From Synanceia verrucosa (taxonomy: Eukaryota > Chordata > Actinopteri > Perciformes > Synanceiidae): 64,000 nt of DNA. Made by a program: the position numbers and the translations under genes. The stretch is taken from positions 16,399,240 through 16,463,239 of the forward strand of contig CM056558.1 in the NCBI GenBank assembly GCA_029721515.1, read 5' to 3'. The notes below the pieces were generated by a model. That model saw only the letters and a program-made list of their open reading frames with translations, was not told where the DNA came from and searched no databases. Below are positions 32,195-45,469 of the stretch, in pieces; position 1 is the stretch's first letter; each line of letters begins with the position of its first letter.

Positions 32195-32400
32195 TCTAGA
32201 CAAACCTGTTGGACCTCCTTTTGTCTTTAGAACTAATTCTTCGTGGCAAACCCCAGTTTTGTTCTTATAACTGACAGGAGTGCTGTAGCAAATCTGCTTT
32301 AATGTACCATGTGTTGTGAGTTCAGAGATGATTTTCTGCAGATCTTGGTTATAACAAGTGGTTTTTTGAGTTGCTCTTGCCTTTCTATCATCTACCACTC
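32195..32400 (-). pseudogene. Internally deleted Tc1-like transposase fragment
   Basis: The minus strand encodes DRKARATQKTT, YNQDLQKIISELTTH and a terminal KGGPTG. These match the helix-turn-helix part and the extreme C-terminus of the same Tc1-like transposase found decayed at 49.2 kb, with the catalytic centre deleted. Confidence 0.65.
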
Positions 32401-33447
32401 AGTCCCAGCAGCAGCAGCAGCTTGGCCTATTTTACATCCAACACACTGTTTTATTGTATAATGGTTGAAATTACTAATCAGTCATATTTTTTCCCCTTTT
32501 AAGAGACATACGGTGTATCTCCCATGTCCAGTCATTTTAGCACATGCATCATACCAAATCAGTTGCTCCACGCGCTGATCCAGGCAGACTTTTCTGCAAC
32601 AGATGGATGTCTTAATCTTCCCCATCATCCCCTCCTCCAACAACACTTCTATCATAGTAACATGGTGCCTGTGCTGTTTACCAGAGAAAGCAGATTGATT
32701 GATACAGACTTGCATTTCTGATGGCAACATAAACACTGAAATGAGCTAATTTCACAGCAAAGTGATTTAACAGCTTTTGCAGCAGATTATAATATAAACA
32801 AAATGACATTAGATAAAAATACAATAAGTTTTCATATACTATTGTGTTGTCGCATATAGCTATATGACAATGACTGGTGCTTAAAACACATGTTATTTAT
32901 TGAGTGTGGAGATTAGATATAATAGGGGAGAAGGGCAAGTTAGTCAATATATAAATAACCAAGGTCTTCAAGAATTTCAAGTCTTTACGATCAAGCACTT
33001 TATTCATGAAAGACCAGCTTATTGCTTTTATACCTTCATTCTGTGATCCATAAAGTTGACCTGATATTGGAATCACATAGAATGTATGTATGTATGTACT
33101 GTAGGTATTTGTAAATATAGATACTTCTATTCAGAGAATTCTATAAGGTAGGTGTTGACTGCTCATTGTCAGTCCTTTGTGTCTAAATGCTACAAGGAAA
33201 CACACTCACACACAGACACACACACCTTTTTACTGTAAGCCTCTTCTCCTTCCTGTCCTCGGAGAGCTCCATAACCTTCTACCTCCTTCCTCATCGCCAT
33301 GGTGATGCCCTTTAGATAAATAAAAACAAAAACAAATGCCTCATCGTCATCACCGGTCACTCTACAGGAAGCTCTTTTGTCAGAAATAACAAAATGAGTA
33401 CCAGTTTTCTCAACAGCTGTGGCACATCTAGTATTGCAGCCTTGATG

Positions 33448-33483
<36 letters not shown>

Positions 33484-35872
33484 TGGGCTCATGACACTCA
33501 ATTCTACCGTTAACCTTCCAGGAATAGTTCATTGTGGGAAATACTGAATGCTTATTTGCTTACATGCTGAAAGTGAGAGGAGAACATTGACACTGCTCTT
33601 ATATTTGCTCGGTAAATAAGTATTTCGAGGGAGCAGCTAGTTAGCATGGCTGAACGGGGGAGGCAAACAGCTTGACTCAGTCCAAAAATAATAAAAACCT
33701 CACGATGGGGCTTGTGTGCCTAATTATTCAACACTTGGTCAGGACCTCTTGGCATGCGACTACACATACAACAATGTGGTTAATATTATGAATTTAAAAT
33801 TAAGGTTTGATCAACAAATTCTCTAAAACTAGATTCATCATGTATTGACTTAATACTACTACATTCAACACAGCATTTCCACTTCATCTTGGGAAATTTT
33901 GGTAACACCGATTTGCAGACGACACTAAATATGTTGAGCTACCAAGATTTGTTTGCAGTGCAAAATATATAATTACAAGCACAAAGAAAAGTGTTTTTGT
34001 GTGTCCTCAGAGTGACGTTAGTTTGATGTGTCTGTCCTAGAGTAGACAGACAAAGTCTTGGGATGTAAAGATCAGCTGGTGTTTTGAGGACGAGAAACAG
34101 CTATTGTGTAGGTGTTGCAAAGCAGAGTTGATTATGAGATTTACTGCCAGGCGGGTAACCAAGCAGGTTGGGCCTTTTGTCCTTCAGATTAAAGGAAAAT
34201 CACAAGACTCTATTACATGGCTCAGTGGAAGACAAAGACATTGATCCAATTTCCTGTAGTGCTCATGGAGCACAGACCCCATGAAGCAAATGAAACCATC
34301 AGCTAATTGATAAAAACTGTCAATCAGTATAGCTTGTGTAGCGTCTGCTTGATATGCCGCATGTCTATGTGTCATTAAACTCCTTTATTGTCCAAATATT
34401 TCTGATTTCTTATATTGTCTGATTTGATTTAGTCTTTTCAGGGTATTTACTCATGAAAAAAACATAACACCGTCATTATCTAGCACCAGAAAATCTCAAA
34501 TTACCTGATTTAATTTTTTCCAAAACAACTTTTGAAAATCAATAAAAATCCGTCACTCAAATAATATAACCTTTAAACCTCACACTATGTTATGTCTTTG
34601 TTGAGCCTTTTCTCTTGAGCCTTTTTCGACAAATAGAAACAAATACTCAATGAACTCTGGTCTGCAGATATACAGTAAGATTTTCACTGAGTCTCTGTGA
34701 CCCTGTGGTGTCTGCCATTAAAGAAACATCCTACAGAGGATACTCTGTGGGACAGAGACATTCATGGAGATAAACATATATGGACATAAATACAGAAACA
34801 CTGTGCTGTAAATAATTTAGCAGTTTATTTCCCTGGGTTAGACCTCTAATGCATCCTATGTATGGTTCTGTGGGTTCTGTACAGCTTTGTAAGTGCCTAT
34901 AGTGTGTGTGCTTGAAGGACGTTGGCGTGAGAACATAATGTCAGTTTATGCAATAGTGTGGGTGCGCAAATGTGCTATTTTCTATAGAAGTGTATCTGTA
35001 AGTGTGTGTCATTGACTGAACGTTGAGTCTATGTGTTTTCTTTCAAAATGGTCTCTGCAGATTCACGTTTTTTACTAAAACTGAAAATTGAAACTTGCTC
35101 TTTCAGGTTGAACAGGGATATTCTTAAAGGCATCATTTGATGTATGGAGTGTGGGTGTTTGCTGGCTCTACTGAACAGCTTGTGTGTCACTGTGTGCACC
35201 TGGACCTGTCAACACATTGTCCACTGATTGAAATAACAACCCAGTTTCTCTCACTCTCTCGCTCTCTCTCTTGCAGATCCGGCAAATCAGAATGACATGA
35301 AAAAGCGCTGCAGGTCATCTCTCAGCTGTATATCTGTGTGTGAATGTGCATGTTTGTTTCTGCTTCTAAGTGCACACAGTCCTAAAGGATGTTGAGCGTA
35401 AAGATTGTATTCCTATATTTAGACTGAGCACCAGGACACAGTACGATGTGGGGAAAAAACACTTTAAGCAAAAACTGACCCTGAAACAAAACCTACACAC
35501 GATTCTGTGAGCTGAAGTGTGTTCTTTCATCCCTTTTATCTGAAATTTAGACTGTGCAGAGCACTGAATGCATGTTTCATGTCATGAATATCAATTGTTT
35601 CACCTTATCTAATAGGTCCTTTCTGATGATAGCTTACACTTACTGTATAGTCCCATTAGCTGACATATTGTATTGTGCCTGGTTGAAAAAATAACATGTT
35701 CTTTTCTTCTGGCAGATCATCAATAATTGGGCAATATATACAAGTACTCGTACTCCAGGGGTTACATCTTCCAAAGATGGCAGCAGCTCGTTCGAAAAAC
35801 AAACTGCATCTACAGATTTAGTCAGTTGCAACAACTGAACACTATATGAACTCAGATTGTGTAGAGAGTGTA
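32401..35872. other. Intergenic; CA tracts, otherwise unclassified
   Basis: CA microsatellites lie near 33204-33226 and 33450-33480. A CT run ending in a perfect acceptor (CTTGCAG at 35277) is followed by a short possible exon, treated as a finding. No confident gene. Confidence 0.4.
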
Positions 35873-35880
35873 GCAAGCAG

Positions 35881-36260
35881 CAGGGGTGTACTTACCGTAC
35901 CATTGGGTTAAATGCATTCAATTGCCTGGGGCCCCAAGATTTCCAAGAAAACTGATTAACAAAGTTTTCTTCAATTTAAGGCAATTATTGTTGTTTTAGT
36001 CTTAATTCACATGCTTAAAAATACATGAAAGTGCTTAATATTTCATGATTGTGTCCACTGCTCACACTCCCTTCTCATGCAATGGACTATTTCATATTAC
36101 TGCACATGTGCAGAATTGATTCAGGAAGACAAAAGCAAAACAAACTTGTTGGTGCAGTTTTGAGACAAAGATGTGAGTATAAAAGCAGTAAATTATATTA
36201 AATGTTGATTAATGTTCTTGGGTCTGCCTTGGGCCCCCAGATGCACTAAATGCACCCCTG
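35881..36260. mobile_element. hAT-type miniature element
   Basis: Starts CAGGGGTG and ends CACCCCTG, a hAT-style inverted terminus, flanked by GCAAGCAG (35873-35880) and GCAAGCAT (36261-36268), an 8-bp duplication matching at 7 of 8. CCTGGGGCCCC near the left and GGGCCCCCAG near the right extend the inverted similarity. It has no coding capacity. Confidence 0.85.
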
Positions 36261-37174
36261 GCAAGCATGGATGTCTAAACAGTTAGCTAAAAGTCATGCA
36301 GACCTGCTTAAAGTACAGTAGGTAGTTAACGGCAATGGATTTACACTTGATATTACTAAAAGTCATGGATAAGTGGTTGAAACATCCACCTTCTGCCACA
36401 GGTGGGAGAACATCTTGACCAAACCAACCTAAACATTGACAGTTCAGTTGTATGAAAAATATGTTGTAACTGTAATCAATGGAATTAAATAACATCTGGT
36501 TTATTATCAGTTCAGCTGAACACATGATGGCTGGTGTCAATGAAGTCTTAATCCACAGTGAAACATAAACAGTCGAGTGGAAATGAAGGTGAGTGAACTG
36601 TACTAAATTGTGCTTCCATATTTTATGGAACTGCGTTTGAACAGACGCAGTGTTACACTGGTGAGTCATGTCTGGAGATCGTGCTGTGAGGACTGGCAGG
36701 TTAAGGAGGGAAGAGGAGAGTGAGATACCACAGTGTGTGGGCAACACCTCTCAGCAAGCCTCACTCACTGCACACAAGATGAGCGAAGTGGGTGGCAGAA
36801 GTGTGTGAATGATTTTGTCCATATGTGTTCATGAATACCAGTATGAGAGCGCAATATGTGTGACACTGAGTCATGATCTGCAAATAACTACCCATTCCAA
36901 ATTAACTGACCTCATAACACATACTGATTCAGAGAGAATTCACCACTTGATGACTAGCTGTGAACACTGATCACATCAGTGATGATGTTCCTTTTAAAGT
37001 TGCTAAATGTGAGATTAGGAGCAGAAATGCTCTCAAAATGACAATTGCACAACAAAGCACGGAGAAGCTAACACACAGAGGGAGAGTGATATCTCTTTAC
37101 ACAACGATATCTTTACACAGAAAATAGTTGTTCAGTTATTGATGCAATATTAATGTTCTGGGTGTCATATAGAG

Positions 37175-37385
37175 CAGTGTTTCTCAACCCTGGTCCTCAG
37201 GACCCACTGTCCTGCATGTTTTAGATGTAACCCTGCTCCAACACACCTGATTCAAATGATCAGCTCGTCATCAAGCTCTGCTGAAGCCTGATAACGACTC
37301 ACTGCTTTTAATCAGGTGTGCTGGAGCAGGGCGACGTCTAAACCATGCAGAATAGTGGGTCCCGAGGACCAGGGTTGAGAAACAC
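37175..37385. mobile_element. Palindromic hAT-type miniature element
   Basis: The left CAGTGTTTCTCAACCCTGGT and right ACCAGGGTTGAGAAACAC ends are near-perfect inverted repeats, and the similarity continues inward (CTGCTCCAACACACCTGATT against AATCAGGTGTGCTGGAGCAG). Flanks ATATAGAG and GGATAGAG match at 6 of 8. Such palindromes are common in fish genomes. Confidence 0.85.
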
Positions 37386-37439
37386 GGATAGAGTACCTTA
37401 TATCTATCTACTGTATATCAATAGCATTGAGCCTGTAAT

Positions 37440-37970
37440 GATTGCATTGTGTGAACCCAAATGCATGACTCAGAGACAAAGTAACTGAAGTAAAAGGAAT
37501 TTATTACAATAATAGAGAGTGCTTGCACAGCAAAGTTTAACATAATCACAAAGTCATGGAAAAAAAATAACAAAAACAATCTACATCTCAAACTAAAAGG
37601 AGGGAATGAGGCTGGGACCAAAGGAACTTGCTAAGGAGGAAAGGACAGGGTATAGTAAAAAGTAACAGCAAAAGATCACTCTCACTAGGAGGTAAAAACA
37701 CAGTTAAGCAGGTAGCAAAAATACTCAGCAGGGTGAAGCGTGGGCATGAGGCAACAGATCTCAGGATACAGTGGCACAACAAAGAGGACGAACTGGCACA
37801 AGACTATGTGAACACAAGGAAGGAACTAAAGCAGGGGAACACAAGGGCAGGAAGAAGGTGGTATGAAACAAGAGGAAGACAGGGTTACGACAAAGTAACA
37901 TGGAAATGCATGAGACAACATCTTAACTTAACTTAAGGCCACAGACAGGACGTAACAGAGCCCCCTGCTG
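37440..37970. repeat. Probable teleost interspersed repeat
   Basis: A-rich sequence with GACTCAGAGACAAAG, GGAATTTATTACAA, many ACAAGG/GGAACACA motifs and a right end ACGTAACAGAGCCCCCTGCTG. It resembles a non-autonomous repeat frequent in teleosts. No ORF has protein homology that I recognise. Confidence 0.45.
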
Positions 37971-38460
37971 TTGAAGATTTAAAACTGTGTAAACCAGTCA
38001 AATAAATTAATATTTCTATTTACATTCTATACTTTTCTGTATCATCTATAACTCATGAATTACACTGAGTTAAATCAGTGTGAAGATGTGGTATGTGATA
38101 AGATCTGAGCAGAACACTCAAAGGCTCTGGTCCCTCTGGTGTTAAAAAGGCTCTTTTATAGTAAAAATGGAAGCTGGAAATGAAATGAAGCTGTTTGCTA
38201 TGTTATTTATTTGAAATCAAAAATACTGAATAAGACAAGATAAATGGTCAGACATTTTGCTGGATAAGGTCATACCTCTGCTAACTGCCGACAGCATAAG
38301 CTAGCATTTTTTAAATTCTTGACCTTTATCTTGGTCAAAGCATGGCCCATTGTGCCTCCACACAGAGAGGATTGTGGTTATAATCCTGGACAAACAACAC
38401 CCAGCTGATGTCTAGGTCAAAATAATCTTAACTGCTGTGCACATAAACGGTGGTATAAAG

Positions 38461-38496
<36 letters not shown>
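38461..38496. repeat. (GT)n microsatellite
   Basis: An uninterrupted GT run followed by GA repeats. Confidence 0.9.
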
Positions 38497-38503
<7 letters not shown>

Positions 38504-40378
38504 GCAGTGGAGACAGAGACAGAATGGAAGACATCTGAAATGTAAATTGTTTTGTTAAACATGGAAGCAAGTAAACTTGTTGCCTAGAAACATTCACCTT
38601 TTCCTTACAGGTAAAGTGTTTTGACCTCACCTGATCCAACACCTGCTGATTTTTTTCTTCCACAAGAGAGAAAATAAAAGCAGATTGATGTAAATTTAAA
38701 GTAAATCTACAGTGTTTTGAAAAATAAGGGAGAGTGGAAAATGTGTGTTTGTGTGTGTGATTGCCTTTCACATATGGGAAGACAGTGAAGGACATTACTG
38801 CCATTTTTTCTGTGCATTTGAATTATTTATTGCATGCTGATATTTGTGTGCTTCTCAAACTACCAGATGGCAACGTTTCCTAATCACGGTTGTGTCACTT
38901 AAGTATTAAGTCCCCCTGTTGATACATTCACACACGCACACTCAAAACACAAGCAAATGCACACACACACACACACACACCTTTTCAACCTCACTGTAAC
39001 ACACGTGTCACACACATCATTAATTAAGCACAAACTGACCACTAGGGATTTGTTGGATTGAGTGAGAAGCAACAAAAAGCCTCTGCGTCCAATTAGAAGC
39101 ACAAAATGCACCATGTCATAGCTTAAACAAATACGATTGCTCACCCGTGGTGGCATCATCTCTCATCAATATGGAGGATTCCAATTCCCATCTGTCTTGG
39201 TGCCCAGTGACAGCATTTCAGACAGTGAGGAGAGGAAGAATTATGTCCATGAAATGAGATCAGCGTGGAGGCATCATGAAAAAATACTGTACTATAGTGG
39301 TGAATTTTAATCTCTGTAGCAGAGTCCACACAGCCTAGAGATCTGTTTTGCATATCATGATTTAGAGATGTTTTATTTAAATACAGGGATGTTTAAATGT
39401 GAGATTGAGTCAGTCCACTGAGATGCAGGGCTGGGGATTGAATTGATTTGCATTCAGAAGCATCACTGGTTTTGTTCCTTGTTCAATTCATCGTAATCCT
39501 TTTCTACCTCCTTTGGTTGCGAATAAAATGCAACTTGGGAGTATGAAATAGACTCAAATAGATTCAGTTCATCTCAATCTGGTGTCACATAGAAGTGATG
39601 TTTACATCCCAGCAAATACATGTTTATCTCCCGGAAACATATTGTTTCAGCCTATGAGTTTATTCATAGCAGTATGACAGATGAATGTCCTCGTGGTGGA
39701 GGTGGTGCTGCATATCTCATCTGTGTGTGTGTGTGTGTGTGTGAACAGTCCTTTCTTCCACAAAGCGAAGGGTAATCACGTGTTCACGCTCAGATATCGG
39801 GGCCTCTGCCTGCTCCTCTCCTCTATTACCGTGAACTTGATGGGGCAGACTCAGAGCAGCTATACAACATCTGTATAAAGCCTGAGCCAGCAGGAAGCAA
39901 GTGGTTTAAATAGCTTTGTGTGTGCAGCTGTGTGTGGTGACGCACAAAAGAAATGTGTGTATTTTCTTGCAAGAGGGCCCAGAGGCTGAGATATAGGAGC
40001 GAGGAAAGATTGTGATTCCTCAGGGTTTTTACTACCAGAAAAAGAGACCAAACATTCCTCAGGCTTATTGGCTTCAAGTTGATATTTCACTTTGGTATAA
40101 ATTCACTGCTGTGTTGTTGGTTTGTATGCTTCTGTCAGAACCAGACAGCTGACAGCATAACTTTATCTTAGAACAGGGTATTGATCTTCTCAGCTAACTC
40201 TTGCTAAGTTCAGTAAGTGAATAAGCAGACTGTTCTATACCGAGAGATACCATCACACAAAAAAACTTTTCAGCACCTGAAACCAGGCTTTTCGAGCCAC
40301 AATTACAAAGTCATAAAGTCATTGTTAATGAGAAAAAGTGAATAAACACGTTAGAATATTATGAGTTTATGCTCATAA
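38497..40378. other. Intergenic; two further CA/GT tracts
   Basis: CA tract near 38958-38982 and GT tract near 39722-39742. Nothing else is recognised. Confidence 0.4.
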
Positions 40379-40572
40379 AATTACGACTTTAATCTCGTAA
40401 ATTTACAACTTTATTGTCATAAATAGTGATTTTAATCTCATAAATTTACGACTTTATTCTTGTAAATAGTGACTTTACTCTCCTAAATTTATGACTTTAT
40501 TCTCGTAAATAATGGCTTTAATCTCGTAAATTTACAACTTTATTCTCATAAATTTACAGCTTTAATCTCGAA
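40379..40572. repeat. Tandem array of 21-22-bp units
   Basis: About nine units resembling ATTTACGACTTTATTCTCGTAA. The unit start alternates between ATTTAC and ATAGTG in part of the array, giving an approximate 43-bp dimer. Confidence 0.85.
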
Positions 40573-40807
40573 ATATGTAAAAAAAAATCTCAATTTGGCC
40601 CTAATACTCCATCGTAGCAGATTCACTTTCACTTTATTATTTATTTTCACTTTACAAATCGAGGAAACCATGATGTTTTTTTCTCCTGAAGCAATTTTTA
40701 TTAGAATTCATAACATTAACCATGTGTTGGGATGGATATCACTTTGACATTGATTTTGCAAATCTGTTCACTACTGAAAACTGGAAAACAGCAGCCTGAT
40801 AATTAGA

Positions 40808-41206
40808 TTATGGCCACACGCAAACGGCTTTCGGAGTAAATGGCAAAGTTTTTTGATGTATGATTGTTTTGTCAACATGGAACTGGCATTCCAGGAGCCC
40901 GTATACGTTACCTTTTAAAATCGCCTCCCAGAGTGGATAAATACCCTGGCCTTTCGTATGTACAGTCTATACGGATTGTTCTTGAATTGCGCCTCTTCCT
41001 TAAGTCGCTAACCACCACCACCCCCAGAACATCTATAAGCATGCTCTATTTCTTCTTTTCTGTTTTGTGTGGCTGCATTACATCATCACTCACAGGCCGA
41101 CTGTATATATTACTGCATTTCAGTGGATTCATGGAGACGGCGCTGTGTTTACGGAAAACTTTTTAAAAATGCAGTAGACTCCATTTCTGTGTGGACATGG
41201 CCTAAA
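40808..41206. mobile_element. DNA-transposon relic
   Basis: Left TTATGGCCACACG and right GTGTGGACATGGCCTAAA are imperfect inverted ends, and inner segments (CAAACGG, TTTACGGAAAAC) are also complementary in style. No transposase is seen. It may belong to the same group as 55171-55696. Confidence 0.45.
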
Positions 41207-41585
41207 TTGCTAAAGCTGCAAAAATGTAGAATTGTAAGAAGCTGATATTTTAATGTTTTTCACACCAATCCTTCTATAACTCACCTTTAAAGCTCCTCTT
41301 TGTAGGAATGACTCCCATCTAGTGATGAGGTGGTGTACTGCACACAATGAATATAATTCTTTAGTCTGACCCTTCTCTTGGTGCTTGTTTCCTTCTACGT
41401 TTGCCGAGGGCGAACATTTGCGATATGTAGAGATTTCATTGAGATCCGCAAACCCAACTTCTACCAGCATTCTCTCAGATGAGGTCAGTGTTTTTAATTT
41501 GTTATTACTGTCTCACCGTGGATCCCCAGCCTGGAGTTTCAAGATGGCGACGCAACATGGTGACCTGCATTGGCTACACCAACAC

Positions 41586-41760
41586 AATTTATATACAGTA
41601 TAATCAGAACCAGAAGAACTTTAATTATCCCCGGGGGGGCAATTAAGAAGAACAAAGAGCAGCATCTTGATAAATACAAAATACAAAAAGAATGCAATAC
41701 AGAGTACAATATAAAATACAAAATAAATGCAAAGGTGTCAGGTGAAATGGCAAATATAAA
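41586..41760 (-). mobile_element. LINE 3'-end fragment (minus strand)
   Basis: The left edge read on the minus strand gives GGGGATAATTAAAGTTCTTC, a typical 3' terminus of fish LINEs, followed inward by A/T-rich UTR-like sequence. Confidence 0.45.
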
Positions 41761-41769
41761 GTCTGTCTG

Positions 41770-43270
41770 AGGTAATTACTCATGAATGAGGTGATACTTT
41801 TAAATGATAAAAACTAAAACTGTTAATAGACAACTTGAAACATAACACAGGCTTTAAACAAACTGAAGACCCACATTTGTGTGACTCTCATCCATCCATA
41901 TTTAGTGCTTATACTGAGGCCTATAATATCATTCAGACTAATTTGCAGAGGGATTATAATCATAGCAATGTGGGCTTTCCTGTAAATATTACTGCTGACC
42001 AATCAGAACTTGGCTAACTGAATAATACATTCAGGAACTGATACTAGTGCACTATTAATCATACACATGCACACAGAAAATGGTCTCATATCTGGCAACA
42101 CACGAAAGATTAACGTTTAAAATGGGCCTCTGATGCTTCCTCATTTCTCACAATGTGAAGCCTTACATACTTTATTTTCTAAGCGCTCCCACATGTGTGA
42201 TCCTTTCTGTAAGACATAAAAATACTTTACACAAGAGGTAGAGAGGGTCAACGATGCTGGAAATGAATAAATAACATGTTGGTACTCAATAGGCTGCTAC
42301 ACTCCAAATCCTCCACTTGAGCAGATTAGACATGCTTTATGATGGCAGAGAAACATGGGATTTACAAAAAAAATCCAAATCTCTCCGAGAGGGAGGAAAA
42401 ATGAGTATCATAATGAGCACTAATATTGTAGTAAAAAAATGCCTTTACACAGTGTGACAGTCTCTCTAAATAAGCAATAATATTTTCATGTTTTAAAAAA
42501 AGATTTGTATTGTTGAAGTCTGCACATTCTGTTGAATTGAAATGGCACACAATTTCTGTGTGTGGATTAAAGTAGAAATTCATTACAGGAGTAAAGCTCT
42601 TTAGTCAGAAATAGAATTCAGGAATAATTGTGAATATCCTTCCAAGAGAAACGACAGCGACAGTCATTTCAGCAAATCCCAAGTTCAAGTGATAAAACCC
42701 ACTAATGACACAATAAAGCACAAGGCAAAACCGTGCAATGACAACACCATTTGCTATTGGCGTGTCTTTTGTTCGCCACGTAGTAACTGTAGCCTGAACC
42801 TGAAAACAATAATTCTAATCTAAAATTTCATCTTTCTCTAACCCTAAACAATTCTTTTTTCTACCTAAACCCAAACAACAATGAATTTTGCTGTTTATTT
42901 TGGTGAACTCACTAGAGAAATTTAACAATGTTTTTTTTATTATAGAGCATCACATAACATAGGCGTTTTCATTTTTATCCACCTCTATTTCGACAGTATA
43001 TGGATATTAAGTGTTTAACTATGTGCAGAGAAAAGCTTCGCTGCAACCTCTTTGATCAGTAAACGTCAGCTCCGGTGGATTATACGAGACAAATGTTGTA
43101 TTTGACAGTAAAAATCATTATTTTTAAGCCGTAAAAAAATTACAGTTTGTGTTTCACTAATGCTGTCTCTCAGAAATCAGTGCAGAGCAGCAGAGTCTCA
43201 AAGGGCTTAATGAAAAGGGACAGACTGGCATATGTGGAGTAATCACATACAACATGACCTGGTGACACAG
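41770..43270. other. Intergenic, nothing recognised
   Basis: AT-rich sequence with short homopolymers only. Confidence 0.4.
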
Positions 43271-43271
43271 T

Positions 43272-43272
<1 letters not shown>

Positions 43273-43313
<41 letters not shown>
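43273..43313. repeat. (CA)n microsatellite
   Basis: About twenty uninterrupted CA dinucleotides. Confidence 0.92.
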
Positions 43314-43315
<2 letters not shown>

Positions 43316-43969
43316 TGTACTATATGTGAATGTGAGATCAGGCGTTGACAAGGCATAATATATACACCCACTCAAGAGAGTAATATTGCCTTTTTTCCAC
43401 ATGATTCTTCCTTTTATCGTCTGGAACAGCACAGTCCTAAAACGCAGATGATTTACTGCGGCATTACTCTTCAGAAATAATCTAGTTGTAAAAGTTGGCA
43501 GATGTAATATATAAGTTGTGGGAAAACACTGAGCTCATATTGCTGAAAAGCTCTGAATCATACTGTAAAACAACATCATTTTAACATGATGTGCCCCTCA
43601 GGTCCCTATTTTCCACCACAACACTGACAAAATCTCTGGAGACAAAGTGGAGCGATGTCTGAGAATGTCTATTATTTTTATTATTTTTTTATTATCATTC
43701 GGATGGATAAATGTTCATGCAATATTTCATCTAATGCACAAACAGTGGCCTCATTCCCATGAAGCCAAGTGCTCCAATATGTCTTTCAGTTTCATCCCCT
43801 TTGTGTTCAGCAAAGAGAAGTGGACATGTTTAGCCATGCTTAGCACAAAAAAAGCAGTAAAAACAACTAATTAATCTGAAGTTTACACAGTTTACACTTA
43901 CAGGTAGCTTTTCTGATGTTACTAATGGGAGGCACAAAAGAGAGAATTTTAGCTCGATAAATGAACTGT

Positions 43970-44290
43970 CATGTCCTGTCTGTCACTTTCAGGTAAGTTA
44001 ACCATTTTCGCCTTGTTCATTCATGTTATCCCAATTATTTCCCATTTCATTTTGTAGTACCGTTACCCTCCTGTTGTTTCAGATCACTTTGTTTCCTGCC
44101 CTTGTGTTCTCCTGCGTCTTTGATTATCTTTCCCCGACCTGTTTCCAGGTGTGATTCCCTTTTTGTGTTTATATAGTTGCGTCTTCTTCCTCTCCAGCTT
44201 GTCTTGTTCTGAGAGCCTGCTGCCTTACCATGGTCCTTGTCAGCGTCTTATGCTGTGAAGTACTTTTGCTCCTTTTTGTCAAATGGCCTC
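43970..44290. repeat. Possible teleost interspersed repeat
   Basis: C/T-rich sequence with TGTCCTGTCTGTCACTTTC, CCTGCCCTTGTGTTCTCCTG, TCCAGGTGTGATTCCC and GTTTATATAGTTGCGTC, similar in style to an abundant fish repeat with promoter-like sequence. Class uncertain. Confidence 0.4.
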
Positions 44291-44779
44291 TGGAAGCCTC
44301 TGGAAAGAGTGATTTTTCTTTGGTACTTTATAGAACATGTTAGTTACCTCCTAATGCACATCTTTTGTTTGTAGATTAGATGAGATATAGATATAGTATT
44401 ATATTTACCTCCCAGTGAGTGTCTTTTGTTTTTAGCACATAATTAGTGAAATATCTCCTTGCGAGCATTTTTAGTATATATAGATTAGAGCCATTACCTT
44501 AACCTCTTCCTGAGCATCATTTTTGTTTGTAGTTTTTGAGAACCGATGACCATAAATTTAGTTTGAATGGACTCAGTAGTAGAAGTAAAATGGCACACTA
44601 AAAAGTTGAATAAAAGTGTGTTGAACATCTGAGCACCACCATTATCACATCTTTGTGTGCAGGTGTGCCGTGAAACCCAAAGTTTTGTGCATGAATTTAA
44701 TATAACACCCAGATTTGTAATATGAACATACATCCTGTTATTCCCATATGTACATAAAGATATCATATGATAAAAACTA

Positions 44780-45030
44780 TATTAATCTCATGCATCATTT
44801 GCACTCACTCCACTCTATTGCACTATGTTGCGACCTTGTACAGTGTAAGTTATGTCAAGTTGAGCTGCTGTTAGGTTTTTTTTTAGCTATTATTTCTTGT
44901 AAGCTGCTGTCTGTTCCTGTTGTATTTTATGTTGTAGGGAGTGATGTAAAACCGGAGTCACATCCCTCATATGTGTACAGTACACCACACATACCTGGCC
45001 AATAAAAATTATTCTGATTCTGAGATGTGA
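44780..45030 (+). mobile_element. LINE 3' end (plus strand)
   Basis: It contains TTGCACTCACTCCACTCTAT, GTAAGCTGCTGTCTG and ends CTGGCCAATAAAAATTATTC followed by TGATTCTGAG. This is the familiar 3' UTR and terminus of a fish LINE. Confidence 0.55.
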
Positions 45031-45187
45031 TTGGCAATATAGTCTTCGTTTGTTGACAAACAAAAATGTCCTTTATTTGAGATGTGAGCCATGTGGAAAC
45101 ACTGGTACAGTATGACTGTGTCCTGTAATTTTCAAGGGTGTGTGTTTTTGTCCTTTTTTTAATAAATGAACCCATAGTCTAATTAAT

Positions 45188-45290
45188 CATATAAATAAAT
45201 AAATTATAAATAATTTATATAATAAATAAATAATAAATTTATAATAATAAATAAATTTATATAATAAATAAATAATAAATTAATATTTAT
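45188..45290. repeat. AT-rich (AAAT)n-like repeat
   Basis: Only A and T: degenerate AAAT/ATAA units. Confidence 0.9.
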
Positions 45291-45469
45291 AAGTGATATG
45301 TTTAGCTAAAAAAATATTTCACTTGACTAAATGTCAATATTTAAAATACAAATATTATGTTATAGAATCTTTTTTTTTTTTTTTTTTATTAAAAAGTACC
45401 GGCATACTAAGGTGAATATAACTAATATTTGCAATCCAAGTCATTCATTGGGTTAAACTGACTGCTGGC

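Noticed and set aside
38412..38804. Minus-strand 130-codon frame with a His-Thr run
   Set aside because: It reads through a GT microsatellite and has no homology.
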